This document shows positions 53,629 through 61,316 of a stretch of 64,000 nt of DNA, in pieces. The notes beneath the pieces were generated by a model. That model was not told where the DNA came from. It ran no database searches and saw only the letters and a list, made by a program, of their open reading frames with translations. Origin of the DNA: Streptomyces apocyni (GTDB taxonomy: Bacteria; Actinomycetota; Actinomycetes; Streptomycetales; Streptomycetaceae); NCBI RefSeq assembly GCF_009739465.1, contig NZ_WHOM01000065.1:370313-434312 (forward strand), written 5' to 3'. Position numbers and translations under genes: made by a program. How positions within the stretch are numbered: the stretch's first letter is position 1; each line of letters starts with the position of its first letter.

Positions 53629-55082
53629 TGACCACCACAGCTGAGACGGCCCCTGCCGCTGGCGTGGCCACTGGCCGCGTCGCGCGGGTCATCGGCCCGG
53701 TCGTCGACGTGGAGTTCCCCGTCGACGCGATGCCGGAGATCTACAACGCGCTGCACGTCGAGGTCGCTGACCCGGCCGAGGACGGCAAGAAGAAGACGCT
53801 GACCCTCGAGGTCGCCCAGCACCTGGGCGACGGCGTGGTCCGCACCATCTCGATGCAGCCCACCGACGGTTTGGTCCGCCAGGCCCCGGTGAGCGACACC
53901 GGCAAGGGCATCACGGTGCCCGTCGGTGACTTCACCAAGGGCAAGGTGTTCAACACCCTTGGTGAGGTGCTGAACCTGCCGGAGGAGAACGGTAAGGAGG
54001 CCGAGCGCTGGGCGATCCACCGCAAGGCCCCCGCCTTCGACCAGCTCGAGTCCAAGACCGAGATGTTCGAGACCGGCCTGAAGGTCGTCGACCTTCTCAC
54101 CCCGTACGTCAAGGGTGGAAAGATCGGTCTGTTCGGTGGCGCCGGTGTCGGCAAGACCGTCCTCATCCAGGAAATGATCATGCGTGTGGCGAAGCTGCAC
54201 GAGGGCGTTTCCGTGTTCGCCGGTGTCGGTGAGCGCACGCGTGAGGGCAACGACCTCATCGACGAGATGGAAGAGTCGGGCGTTCTGGACAAGACCGCGC
54301 TGGTCTTCGGCCAGATGGACGAGCCGCCGGGCACGCGTCTGCGCGTCGCCCTGGCCGGTCTGACCATGGCGGAGTACTTCCGCGATGTGCAGAAGCAGGA
54401 CGTGCTGTTCTTCATCGACAACATCTTCCGCTTCACCCAGGCCGGTTCCGAGGTCTCCACGCTGCTCGGCCGTATGCCCTCCGCGGTGGGTTACCAGCCG
54501 ACCCTGGCGGACGAGATGGGTGTGCTCCAGGAGCGCATCACCTCGACGCGTGGTCACTCGATCACCTCGATGCAGGCGATCTACGTCCCCGCGGACGACC
54601 TGACCGACCCGGCCCCGGCCACGACCTTCGCGCACCTCGACGCGACGACCGTGCTGTCGCGCCCGATCTCGGAGAAGGGCATCTACCCGGCGGTTGACCC
54701 GCTGGACTCGACGTCCCGCATCCTGGACCCGCGCTACATCACCAAGGAGCACTACGAGGCGGCCAGCCGCGTCAAGGGCATCCTGCAGAAGTACAAGGAC
54801 CTCCAGGACATCATCGCGATCCTCGGTATCGACGAGCTGGGCGAAGAGGACAAGCTGGTCGTCCACCGCGCCCGCCGTGTCGAGCGGTTCCTGTCGCAGA
54901 ACACCCACGCCGCCAAGCAGTTCACCGGCCTGGACGGTTCGGACGTGCCGCTGGACGAGTCGATCGCCGCGTTCAACGCGATCATCGACGGTGATTACGA
55001 CCACTTCCCCGAGCAGGCGTTCTTCATGTGCGGTGGCCTCGAGGACCTGAAGGCCAAGGCCAAGGAGCTCGGCGTCTCCTGA
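53628..55082 (+). CDS. atpD: ATP synthase F1 subunit beta
   Basis: This 484-residue catalytic subunit has Walker A FGGAGVGKTVLIQEM, the catalytic Glu in GVGERTREGNDL, and the DELSEED-like loop IDELGEEDKLVV. Overlap with atpG suggests coupled translation. Confidence 0.99.
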   Translation: MTTTAETAPAAGVATGRVARVIGPVVDVEFPVDAMPEIYNALHVEVADPAEDGKKKTLTLEVAQHLGDGVVRTISMQPTDGLVRQAPVSDTGKGITVPVGDFTKGKVFNTLGEVLNLPEENGKEAERWAIHRKAPAFDQLESKTEMFETGLKVVDLLTPYVKGGKIGLFGGAGVGKTVLIQEMIMRVAKLHEGVSVFAGVGERTREGNDLIDEMEESGVLDKTALVFGQMDEPPGTRLRVALAGLTMAEYFRDVQKQDVLFFIDNIFRFTQAGSEVSTLLGRMPSAVGYQPTLADEMGVLQERITSTRGHSITSMQAIYVPADDLTDPAPATTFAHLDATTVLSRPISEKGIYPAVDPLDSTSRILDPRYITKEHYEAASRVKGILQKYKDLQDIIAILGIDELGEEDKLVVHRARRVERFLSQNTHAAKQFTGLDGSDVPLDESIAAFNAIIDGDYDHFPEQAFFMCGGLEDLKAKAKELGVS

Positions 55083-55114
55083 CGCCGGGGCCCGCTTAAA
55101 AGCACCGTGCTTGT

Positions 55115-55193
55115 CGCGGGGGGCGGGGTCCGTCCCGCCCCCCGCGAAACGCCCACTAGAATTTGACCCAACACCCGGCTCAACCGCCGGGTG
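55115..55193 (+). promoter_or_regulatory. Two hairpins between atpD and atpC
   Basis: A perfect 13-bp stem (55115-55127 with 55134-55146, 6-base loop) is followed by a perfect 8-bp stem (55172-55179 with 55186-55193) just upstream of the atpC ribosome binding site. The first could act as a partial terminator and lower epsilon relative to beta. Confidence 0.65.
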
Positions 55194-55211
55194 GTGACCC
55201 GAGGAGCCCCC

Positions 55212-55589
55212 TTGGCTGCTGAGCTGCATGTCGAGCTGGTCGCCGCGGACCGTAACGTCTGGTCTGGCGAGGCGACCCTGGTCGTCGCGCGCACCACGTC
55301 CGGCGACATCGGCGTCATGGCCGGTCACCAGCCGCTGCTCGGTGTGCTGGAGTCTGGCTCGGTGACGATTCGTACCAGCAGCGGCGAGAACGTCGTCGCG
55401 GCTGTGCACGGCGGTTTCATCTCGTTCGCGGAGAACAAGCTCTCGTTGCTGGCGGAGATCGCCGAGCTGGCCGACGAGATCGACGTCGATCGTGCGGAGC
55501 GCTCTCTCGAGCGTGCCAAGGCGGAGGCTGACGCCGCCGCCGAGCGGCGCGCCGAGGTCCGCATCCGTGCGGTGACGGCGGCGCGCTGA
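55212..55589 (+). CDS. atpC: ATP synthase F1 subunit epsilon
   Basis: This 125-residue subunit starts at a TTG with GGAG upstream, giving the family N-terminus AAELHVELVAADRNVWSGEA. The beta-sandwich ends with GGFISFAENKLSLLAEIAE, followed by the C-terminal helices that inhibit ATP hydrolysis. It is the last gene of the operon. Confidence 0.96.
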   Translation: MAAELHVELVAADRNVWSGEATLVVARTTSGDIGVMAGHQPLLGVLESGSVTIRTSSGENVVAAVHGGFISFAENKLSLLAEIAELADEIDVDRAERSLERAKAEADAAAERRAEVRIRAVTAAR

Positions 55590-55613
55590 ACGAGCGCGAC
55601 CACAGACAGATGA

Positions 55614-55660
55614 CTCAGCCGCGGCCGGGACTGGACCTTCCAGACCGGGCCGCGGCTGAG
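55614..55660 (+). terminator. Terminator of the atp operon
   Basis: A perfect 13-bp stem (55614-55626 with 55648-55660) with a 21-base loop begins 25 bases after the atpC stop. No T-tract. Confidence 0.8.
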
Positions 55661-55788
55661 GCAGTACGGATAGCAGCACGGATAGCGGTACCGCTACGAG
55701 AGAAGTGTCCCCGGCAGGGCGGTCGGCTCGCTCGACTAGGCTCAAGCAGGGGAAACCCCGTCTGGATGATGCGAGGAGGTCAGCGTTG

Positions 55789-56235
55789 ATGTTCCTCGCT
55801 CTGCTTGTGGGCGCGCTGGTGGTCGTACTGGTGCTGCTGGGGCTCTTCGTCTTCGGCCTGCGCCGACGGCTGATCCAGCGCTCCGGTGGCACGTTCGACT
55901 GCAGTCTGCGCTGGAACATCCCGGACGAGACCGACACCTCGGGCAAGGGCTGGAGCTACGGCGTCGCCCGCTACAACGGCGACCGCGTCGAGTGGTTCCG
56001 GGTCTTCTCGTACGCCCCACGGCCCCGCCACCTCCTTGAGCGCTCGTCGATCGAGGTCGTCGACCGCCGCGCCCCGGAGGGCGAGGAGGAGCTCGCGCTG
56101 CTCTCGGACGCGGTCGTACTCGGCTGCCGCCACCGGGGCACCCGCCTGGAGCTGGCGATGAGCGAGGACGCGCTCACCGGCTTCCTCGCCTGGCTGGAGG
56201 CGGCCCCGCCCGGTCAGCGCGTCAACGTCGCGTAG
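55789..56235 (+). CDS. DUF2550 family membrane-anchored protein
   Basis: This 148-residue protein has one N-terminal membrane segment (LLVGALVVVLVLLGLFVFGL) and a cytoplasmic domain with RSGGTFDCSLRWNIPDE, GWSYGVARYNGDRVEWFRVF and a LELAMSEDALTGFLAWLE end. This is the DUF2550 family always found just after atpC in actinobacteria. Its function is unknown. GAGGAGGT stands 8 bases before the ATG at 55789. Confidence 0.88.
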   Translation: MFLALLVGALVVVLVLLGLFVFGLRRRLIQRSGGTFDCSLRWNIPDETDTSGKGWSYGVARYNGDRVEWFRVFSYAPRPRHLLERSSIEVVDRRAPEGEEELALLSDAVVLGCRHRGTRLELAMSEDALTGFLAWLEAAPPGQRVNVA

Positions 56236-56309
56236 GACCCTCACCCACCGGACGTCAGAGCCCGTACTCGCAGTCCGTCAGAGCCCGCGTGCTCTCCGCC
56301 CGGTCGCTG

Positions 56310-56984
56310 TCAGACGTCCAGTTCCCGCGCCAGTACCGCGGCCTGTACGCGGCTGCGGAGGCCGAGCTTGGCCAGCAGACGGCTGACATGGGTCTTCACC
56401 GTGGCCTCCGCCATGTCCAGCCGCTTCGCGATCTCCGCGTTCGACAGGCCCCCGCCCAGGCTGCCCAGCACCTCACGCTCACGCCGGGTCAGCGCGTCCA
56501 GGACGGCGGGGTCAGGCGCCGAGGCGGAGGGCGCGGACTTCGCGGCGAACTCGGCGATCAGCCGCCGGGTCACCGCCGGGGAGATCAGTCCGTCGCCACG
56601 GGCGACCGTGCGCACCGCGTCCAGCAGGTCCTGGGCCTCGGTGTTCTTCAGCAGGAAGCCGCTGGCGCCCGCGCGCAGCGCCCCGAAGACGTACTCGTCC
56701 AGGTCGAACGTGGTCAGCACCAGCACATCGGCCAGCCGCTCGTCGACGACCTGCCGGGTCGCCGAGACCCCGTCCAGGCGCGGCATCTGGACGTCCATCA
56801 GCACCAGGTCAGGCCGCAGCTCCCGGGCCCGCTGCACGGCCTGCTCGCCGTCCGCCGCCTCGCCGACGACCTCGATGTCCGGCGCGCTGCGCAGAATCAG
56901 GACAAGACCCGCGCGTACGGCGGACTGGTCCTCGGCGACCAGCACCCGGATCGGCCGCTGGGGTGCCTGTGCCTCGGGGGTCAT
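56310..56984 (-). CDS. NarL/LuxR-type response regulator
   Basis: This 224-residue regulator has a receiver domain (IRVLVAEDQSAVRAGLVLIL, phospho-Asp in LVLMDVQMPRLDG, Lys in GFLLKN) and a C-terminal LuxR helix-turn-helix (LTRREREVLGSLGGGLSNAE and EATVKTHVSRLLAKLGL). The ATG at 56984 overlaps the stop of the kinase gene (ATGA), so the pair is co-translated. The targets are unknown. Confidence 0.94.
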   Translation of the reverse strand: MTPEAQAPQRPIRVLVAEDQSAVRAGLVLILRSAPDIEVVGEAADGEQAVQRARELRPDLVLMDVQMPRLDGVSATRQVVDERLADVLVLTTFDLDEYVFGALRAGASGFLLKNTEAQDLLDAVRTVARGDGLISPAVTRRLIAEFAAKSAPSASAPDPAVLDALTRREREVLGSLGGGLSNAEIAKRLDMAEATVKTHVSRLLAKLGLRSRVQAAVLARELDV

Positions 56985-58177
56985 GCCTGCTCCTCCTCGT
57001 TCGTCGGCAGGGCCGCCGCGACCCGCCACACCTTCGTCCCCTTGGGCCCATCGGCGGACGGACCCGCCGTGAGCTCACCGCCCAGCAGCGCCACCCGCTC
57101 GCGCATGCCCACCAGACCCGCCCCGGAACCCGGGGCGCGGGGCCCGGGGCGGTCCCCGAAGGGGCTGGTCACCCGGACCGTCAGGGAGCCATCGTGCTGC
57201 GCCAGGGCCACCGACACCGCACCGGGTGCCGCGTGCTTGAGCGCGTTGGTCAGGGACTCCTGGACGATGCGGTACGCGGCCAGCTCGACCGGTGCCGGAA
57301 GGCGGCGCGAGGTGCTGCGGCGGGCGTCGTCGAGGGTGAAGGTCAGACCGCTGGACGAGCCGCCCGCGCGGGCCTGCTCCACCAGGGCGGCGAGACCGTC
57401 CAGGGTGGGGGCGGCGGTGGCTTCGCGCTCGGCGCCGGACGCGCGGAGCAGGCCGATCAGGCGGCGCATCTCGGCCAGTCCTTCGACGCTGTTCTCGCGG
57501 ATCACCCCGAGCGCGTCCCGGGACGTCTGCGGACGGTCGATGGAGAGGGCGGCGGTGGAGTGGATCGCGATCGCCGAGAGATGGTTCGCGACCATGTCGT
57601 GGAGTTCGCGGGCCATCCGGGCGCGCTCGGCGGTGACGGCCTGGGTCCGGTCCATCTCGGCGAGCAGCGCGGTCTGCTCGGCGCGCAGCCGGGCGGCCTC
57701 GGCGGCGTCCCGGTGGTTGCGTACGACCACTCCGGTGGTGGCGGGGCCGACCGTCACAAAACCGGTGACCACGCCGACGAGCAGGGCCTCCGGTTCGCGG
57801 ATGAGGGCCAGGGTGCCGACCGTCACCGCGACGGTGCCGAGCGCGGCGATCCAGGGGAGGCGGCGGGCGGCCGCCGGGGTGCCGTACAGCACGGCCGCGT
57901 AGAAGAGATCCGCGTACAGCACGACCGTCACCAGGCTGCTGGAGGTGAGCTGGTCCGCGACCAGCGCGAACGTGCCGACCAGCAGCGCGATGGCCGGTGC
58001 GGCCCTGCGGAGCAGCACCATCGCGGCCATCACCGCGAGCGGCAGCGGCGTCCAGGACTCGCCGAGCACCCGCGTGCCGCCCGTCGACAGGCCGAGCGCC
58101 CACATCAGCAGGCCGCCGAGCAGGCCGACGACGGCGATGAGCACGTCGTCGCGGTGTGGGCGGGGGAGCGGTGTCAC
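56981..58177 (-). CDS. Sensor histidine kinase (HisKA_3/DesK type)
   Basis: This 398-residue kinase has five or six N-terminal membrane segments with little outside loop, then the dimerisation and phospho-acceptor block ERARMARELHDMVANHLSAI, and an ATPase domain (AAYRIVQESLTNALKHAAPG and GAGLVGMRERVALLGGEL). The GTG at 58177 is the first start. The short loops suggest it senses membrane state or an antibiotic acting there, which is inference. Confidence 0.93.
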   Translation of the reverse strand: MTPLPRPHRDDVLIAVVGLLGGLLMWALGLSTGGTRVLGESWTPLPLAVMAAMVLLRRAAPAIALLVGTFALVADQLTSSSLVTVVLYADLFYAAVLYGTPAAARRLPWIAALGTVAVTVGTLALIREPEALLVGVVTGFVTVGPATTGVVVRNHRDAAEAARLRAEQTALLAEMDRTQAVTAERARMARELHDMVANHLSAIAIHSTAALSIDRPQTSRDALGVIRENSVEGLAEMRRLIGLLRASGAEREATAAPTLDGLAALVEQARAGGSSSGLTFTLDDARRSTSRRLPAPVELAAYRIVQESLTNALKHAAPGAVSVALAQHDGSLTVRVTSPFGDRPGPRAPGSGAGLVGMRERVALLGGELTAGPSADGPKGTKVWRVAAALPTNEEEQA

Positions 58178-58357
58178 GTCCCCTATCCAACACGGCGAGC
58201 GGCGCCCTGGCGTCCGTACCTCGGGTGAGGTTCAGGCCTCAGCGGCTACATCGAAGGATGCAGTCGCACTTCGTCACTGGCGACGACGATCCGGCCTCCG
58301 AGCGGCGGGACGCTTGAGCCTGTCGGAGTGGTCCCGAGAGGAGAGAGGAGAGACGCC

Positions 58358-58927
58358 GTGATCGTCACGTTGATCATCATCTGCGAAGTCGGATTCTGGG
58401 TGCTGCTGGCGGGCGGCCTCTCGCTGCGCTATCTGGCCAGGATGCCGCGCGCGGGCCTGGCCGTGCTGCTCTGCGAGCCGCTGCTGGAACTCGTGCTGTT
58501 CGTCGTGACGGCGATCGACCTGAAGAACGGCGCGGAACCGGACTGGAAGCACGGTCTGGCCGCCGTCTACATCGGCTTCTCGGTGGGCCTCGGGCACCGC
58601 ACCATCAAGTGGGCGGACGCGCGGTTCGCGCACCGGTTCGCGGGCGGCCCGCCGCCGGTCAGGCCGCCGAAGTACGGGAGGGCGCGGGCCGTCCACGAGT
58701 GGAAGGTCGCCGCGCACTGGACACTCGCGGCGGGTGTCGCCCTGGCACTGCTCCAGGGGGCGGTCTGGTACGTGGGCGGGGACGGCTCGATCAGCTCGCT
58801 GCGGTCGTGGCAGACGACGATGCTCCTCGTGATCGGCATCAATCTGGTGATCGCCGCCAGCTACACGCTCTTCCCGAAGCAGGCCCCCGCGGGGACCGCC
58901 GAAGAGCGGCCCCTGAGCAAGCTCTAG
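58358..58927 (+). CDS. Integral membrane protein of unknown function
   Basis: This 189-residue protein has about five membrane segments (IVTLIIICEVGFWVLLAGGL at the start, LLVIGINLVIAASYTLFP at the end) and no recognised catalytic motif. The GTG at 58358 has GAGGAG upstream and is preferred over an earlier GTG at 58328. It is divergent from the two-component genes and may be their target, but there is no direct sign of that. Confidence 0.75.
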   Translation: MIVTLIIICEVGFWVLLAGGLSLRYLARMPRAGLAVLLCEPLLELVLFVVTAIDLKNGAEPDWKHGLAAVYIGFSVGLGHRTIKWADARFAHRFAGGPPPVRPPKYGRARAVHEWKVAAHWTLAAGVALALLQGAVWYVGGDGSISSLRSWQTTMLLVIGINLVIAASYTLFPKQAPAGTAEERPLSKL

Positions 58928-58940
58928 CCGCGTCGCCTGG

Positions 58941-59513
58941 TCAGCGCTCGCCGCCCGGTACCCACAGCACGTCGCCGACCTCCTTGTTCGCCGTCCTCGC
59001 GAGGATGAACAGGAGGTCGGAGAGCCGGTTGAGGTACGTCGCCGTCAGCGCGTTCATCACGTCGCCGTGCGCCTCGAGCGCCGCCCAGGTGGACCGCTCG
59101 GCCCGGCGGACCACGGTGCACGCCTGGTGCAGCAGCGCCGCGCCCGGAGTGCCGCCAGGCAGGATGAAGGAGCGGAGCTTGTCCAGCCGCTCGTTGAAGT
59201 GGTCGCAGTCCGCTTCCAGCTTGTCGATGTAGGCCTGCTCGACGCGCAGCGGTGGGAACTCGGGGTTCTCGACGACGGGCGTCGACAGATCGGCCCCCAC
59301 GTCGAACAGGTCGTTCTGGACCCGGACCAGGACCTTGATGACCTCCTCCGGAAGCTGCCCGAGGGCGACGGCCGTGCCGATGGCGGCATTGGCCTCGTTG
59401 GCGTCGGCGTACGCCGAGATCCGCAGATCGGTCTTGGCCGTACGGCTCATGTCTCCGAGGGCGGTGGTGCCCTTGTCCCCGGTACGGGTGTAGATGCGCG
59501 ACAGAATGACCAT
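58941..59513 (-). CDS. ATP:cob(I)alamin adenosyltransferase (PduO type)
   Basis: This 190-residue enzyme makes adenosylcobalamin, the form sensed by the cobalamin riboswitches in this window. It has the ATP-binding start SRIYTRTGDKGTTALGD, ISAYADANEANAAIG, the conserved ILPGGTPGAALLHQACTVVR with the base-binding Arg, and LNRLSDLLFILAR. The ATG at 59513 begins the family N-terminus. It is divergent from the dehydrogenase gene. No riboswitch was seen in front of it. Confidence 0.95.
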   Translation of the reverse strand: MVILSRIYTRTGDKGTTALGDMSRTAKTDLRISAYADANEANAAIGTAVALGQLPEEVIKVLVRVQNDLFDVGADLSTPVVENPEFPPLRVEQAYIDKLEADCDHFNERLDKLRSFILPGGTPGAALLHQACTVVRRAERSTWAALEAHGDVMNALTATYLNRLSDLLFILARTANKEVGDVLWVPGGER

Positions 59514-59726
59514 GTAGCCGAGGTTACTGCGTGGAAGCCGACGAGGTTTACCGGGCGAAAAGCCCTTCAACTACGCCGTGCGGACGGGCTGCTGAGCCCT
59601 CAGGGTGTGATCTCCGTCAGATAGGGCGTGACGCGCATCTCGTCATGCCCCGAACGGGCCTCACGGGCACTAGTCTCCGCCGTGAGCACACGTAAACAGC
59701 GTGTTAGTACGTGAGGGGATCGCACA

Positions 59727-60575
59727 GTGGCCAGGAAGCTCGCCGTCATCGGAGCCGGACTCATGGGGGCCGGGATCGCTCAGGTCTCCGCCCAGGCGGG
59801 CTGGGACGTGGTGCTGCGCGATGTCACCGACGCCGCCCTCACGCGCGGTACCGACGGCATCAAGGCCTCGTACGACAAGTTCGTCACCAAGGGCAAGCTG
59901 AGCGCCGAGGACGCCGAGGCGGCGCTGGACCGGATCACCACCACCACCGATCTGGGCGCGGCCGCCGACGCCGATGTCGTGGTCGAGGCCGTCTTCGAGA
60001 AGCTGGAGGTCAAGCACGAGATCTTCCGCACCCTCGACGAACTGGTGAAGGACGAGACGATCCTCGCCTCCAACACCTCCGCCATCCCGATCACCAAGAT
60101 CGCGGCCGTGACGCAGCGTCCGGAGCGGGTCGTCGGCGCCCACTTCTTCTCGCCGGTGCCGATGATGCAGCTCTGTGAGCTGGTGCGCGGCTACAAGACC
60201 AGCGACGAAACCCTCGCCAAGGCCCGGGAGTTCGCCGAGTCGGTCGGCAAGACCTGCATCGTCGTCAACCGCGACGTGGCGGGCTTTGTCACCACGCGGC
60301 TGATCTCGGCCCTGGTCGTCGAGGCCGCCAAGCTGCACGAGTCGGGTGTGGCGTCGGCCGAGGACATCGACATCGCCTGCAAGCTGGGCTTCGGCCACGC
60401 CATGGGGCCGCTGGCGACCGCCGACCTGACCGGCGTCGACATCCTGCTGCACGCGACGGAGAACATCTACACCGAGTCCCAGGACGAGAAGTTCGCTCCG
60501 CCGGAGGCGATGCGCCGCATGGTCGACGCGGGCGACATCGGGCGTAAGAGCGGCCAGGGGTACTACCAGTACTGA
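59727..60575 (+). CDS. 3-hydroxybutyryl-CoA dehydrogenase
   Basis: This 282-residue enzyme oxidises 3-hydroxyacyl-CoA with NAD or NADP. The NAD fold is at the start (LAVIGAGLMGAGIAQVSAQA); the catalytic His lies in RVVGAHFFSPVPMMQLCELV, with NTSAIPITKIA before it and the C-terminal GPLATADLTGVDILLH. The start is the GTG at 59727. It may serve butyrate/acetoacetyl-CoA metabolism or precursor supply for polyketides. Confidence 0.94.
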   Translation: MARKLAVIGAGLMGAGIAQVSAQAGWDVVLRDVTDAALTRGTDGIKASYDKFVTKGKLSAEDAEAALDRITTTTDLGAAADADVVVEAVFEKLEVKHEIFRTLDELVKDETILASNTSAIPITKIAAVTQRPERVVGAHFFSPVPMMQLCELVRGYKTSDETLAKAREFAESVGKTCIVVNRDVAGFVTTRLISALVVEAAKLHESGVASAEDIDIACKLGFGHAMGPLATADLTGVDILLHATENIYTESQDEKFAPPEAMRRMVDAGDIGRKSGQGYYQY

Positions 60576-60743
60576 CGTCACTGAGCACCGAAAGCCCACA
60601 AGAGGTCCCTCTCGCGGGTGAATTGGGTATCGGTTCGCTTACGGACGACAACTTCTGTACCCGTAGGCCAGTCAGTTCAGTGAGATGACATGAGACCACA
60701 GTGACAACGGTGGCATGACTACGCGGCACTCTCGGGAGCGCAT

Positions 60744-61058
60744 ATGCACATCAGGGGCGACCACGCCGAGCTGACCGTCGGGGGCCGCCTCGACGTCCGA
60801 AGCGCGGCGGACGCCCGGACGGTCTTGCAGGCGGCCCTGGACGAAGGGGTCGGCGACCTCGTCGTCGACCTCTCGGGTCTCGACGCGCTGGACGCCACCG
60901 GGCTCGGCGTGATCATGGGGGCGCACCGCCAGGCCGGCCGCTGCGGCCGCCGCCTGGTGCTGCGCAACGTACCGCCGCAGACACAGCGGCTGCTGGTGGC
61001 GACCCGGCTGCATCGCATCCTGGCGATCGAAGGCGGAATCGGCGCACACCCGCTGTAA
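60744..61058 (+). CDS. STAS-domain protein (anti-sigma factor antagonist type)
   Basis: This 104-residue single domain has the STAS pattern: AELTVGGRLDVRSAADARTV, LVVDLSGLDALDATGLGVIM and a final helix. In SpoIIAA-type antagonists the phosphorylated residue is Ser in DSSG; here the motif is DATG, so Thr is the candidate. No anti-sigma kinase or sigma gene is next to it. The ATG follows GGGAG. Confidence 0.85.
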   Translation: MHIRGDHAELTVGGRLDVRSAADARTVLQAALDEGVGDLVVDLSGLDALDATGLGVIMGAHRQAGRCGRRLVLRNVPPQTQRLLVATRLHRILAIEGGIGAHPL

Positions 61059-61316
61059 GAGTCCGAAGCGGGAGCAGCCTGGTCCAGGCGCGCAATCCTC
61101 ATAAGACTGTGACGTCGTGGACGGCGCGGGACCCCGGGTGTTCCGCGATACTGGGGCTCGGTCTATGGTTCGGTCGCTCACCCTTGCCCGGATACGGGCG
61201 GCGGGGAGTGCCGGACCAGATGCGACGGAGGGGGTTCCGTCGGGCCGCGAGGCCCGAGGGGAGTGTGCGAAAGGCCGGGGAGCCGACGCATACGACGCTT
61301 TTGGGGGGCTTTATCC

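Noticed and set aside
53421..55946. An 841-codon minus-strand frame over atpD
   Set aside because: Antisense shadow of highly conserved ATP synthase genes.
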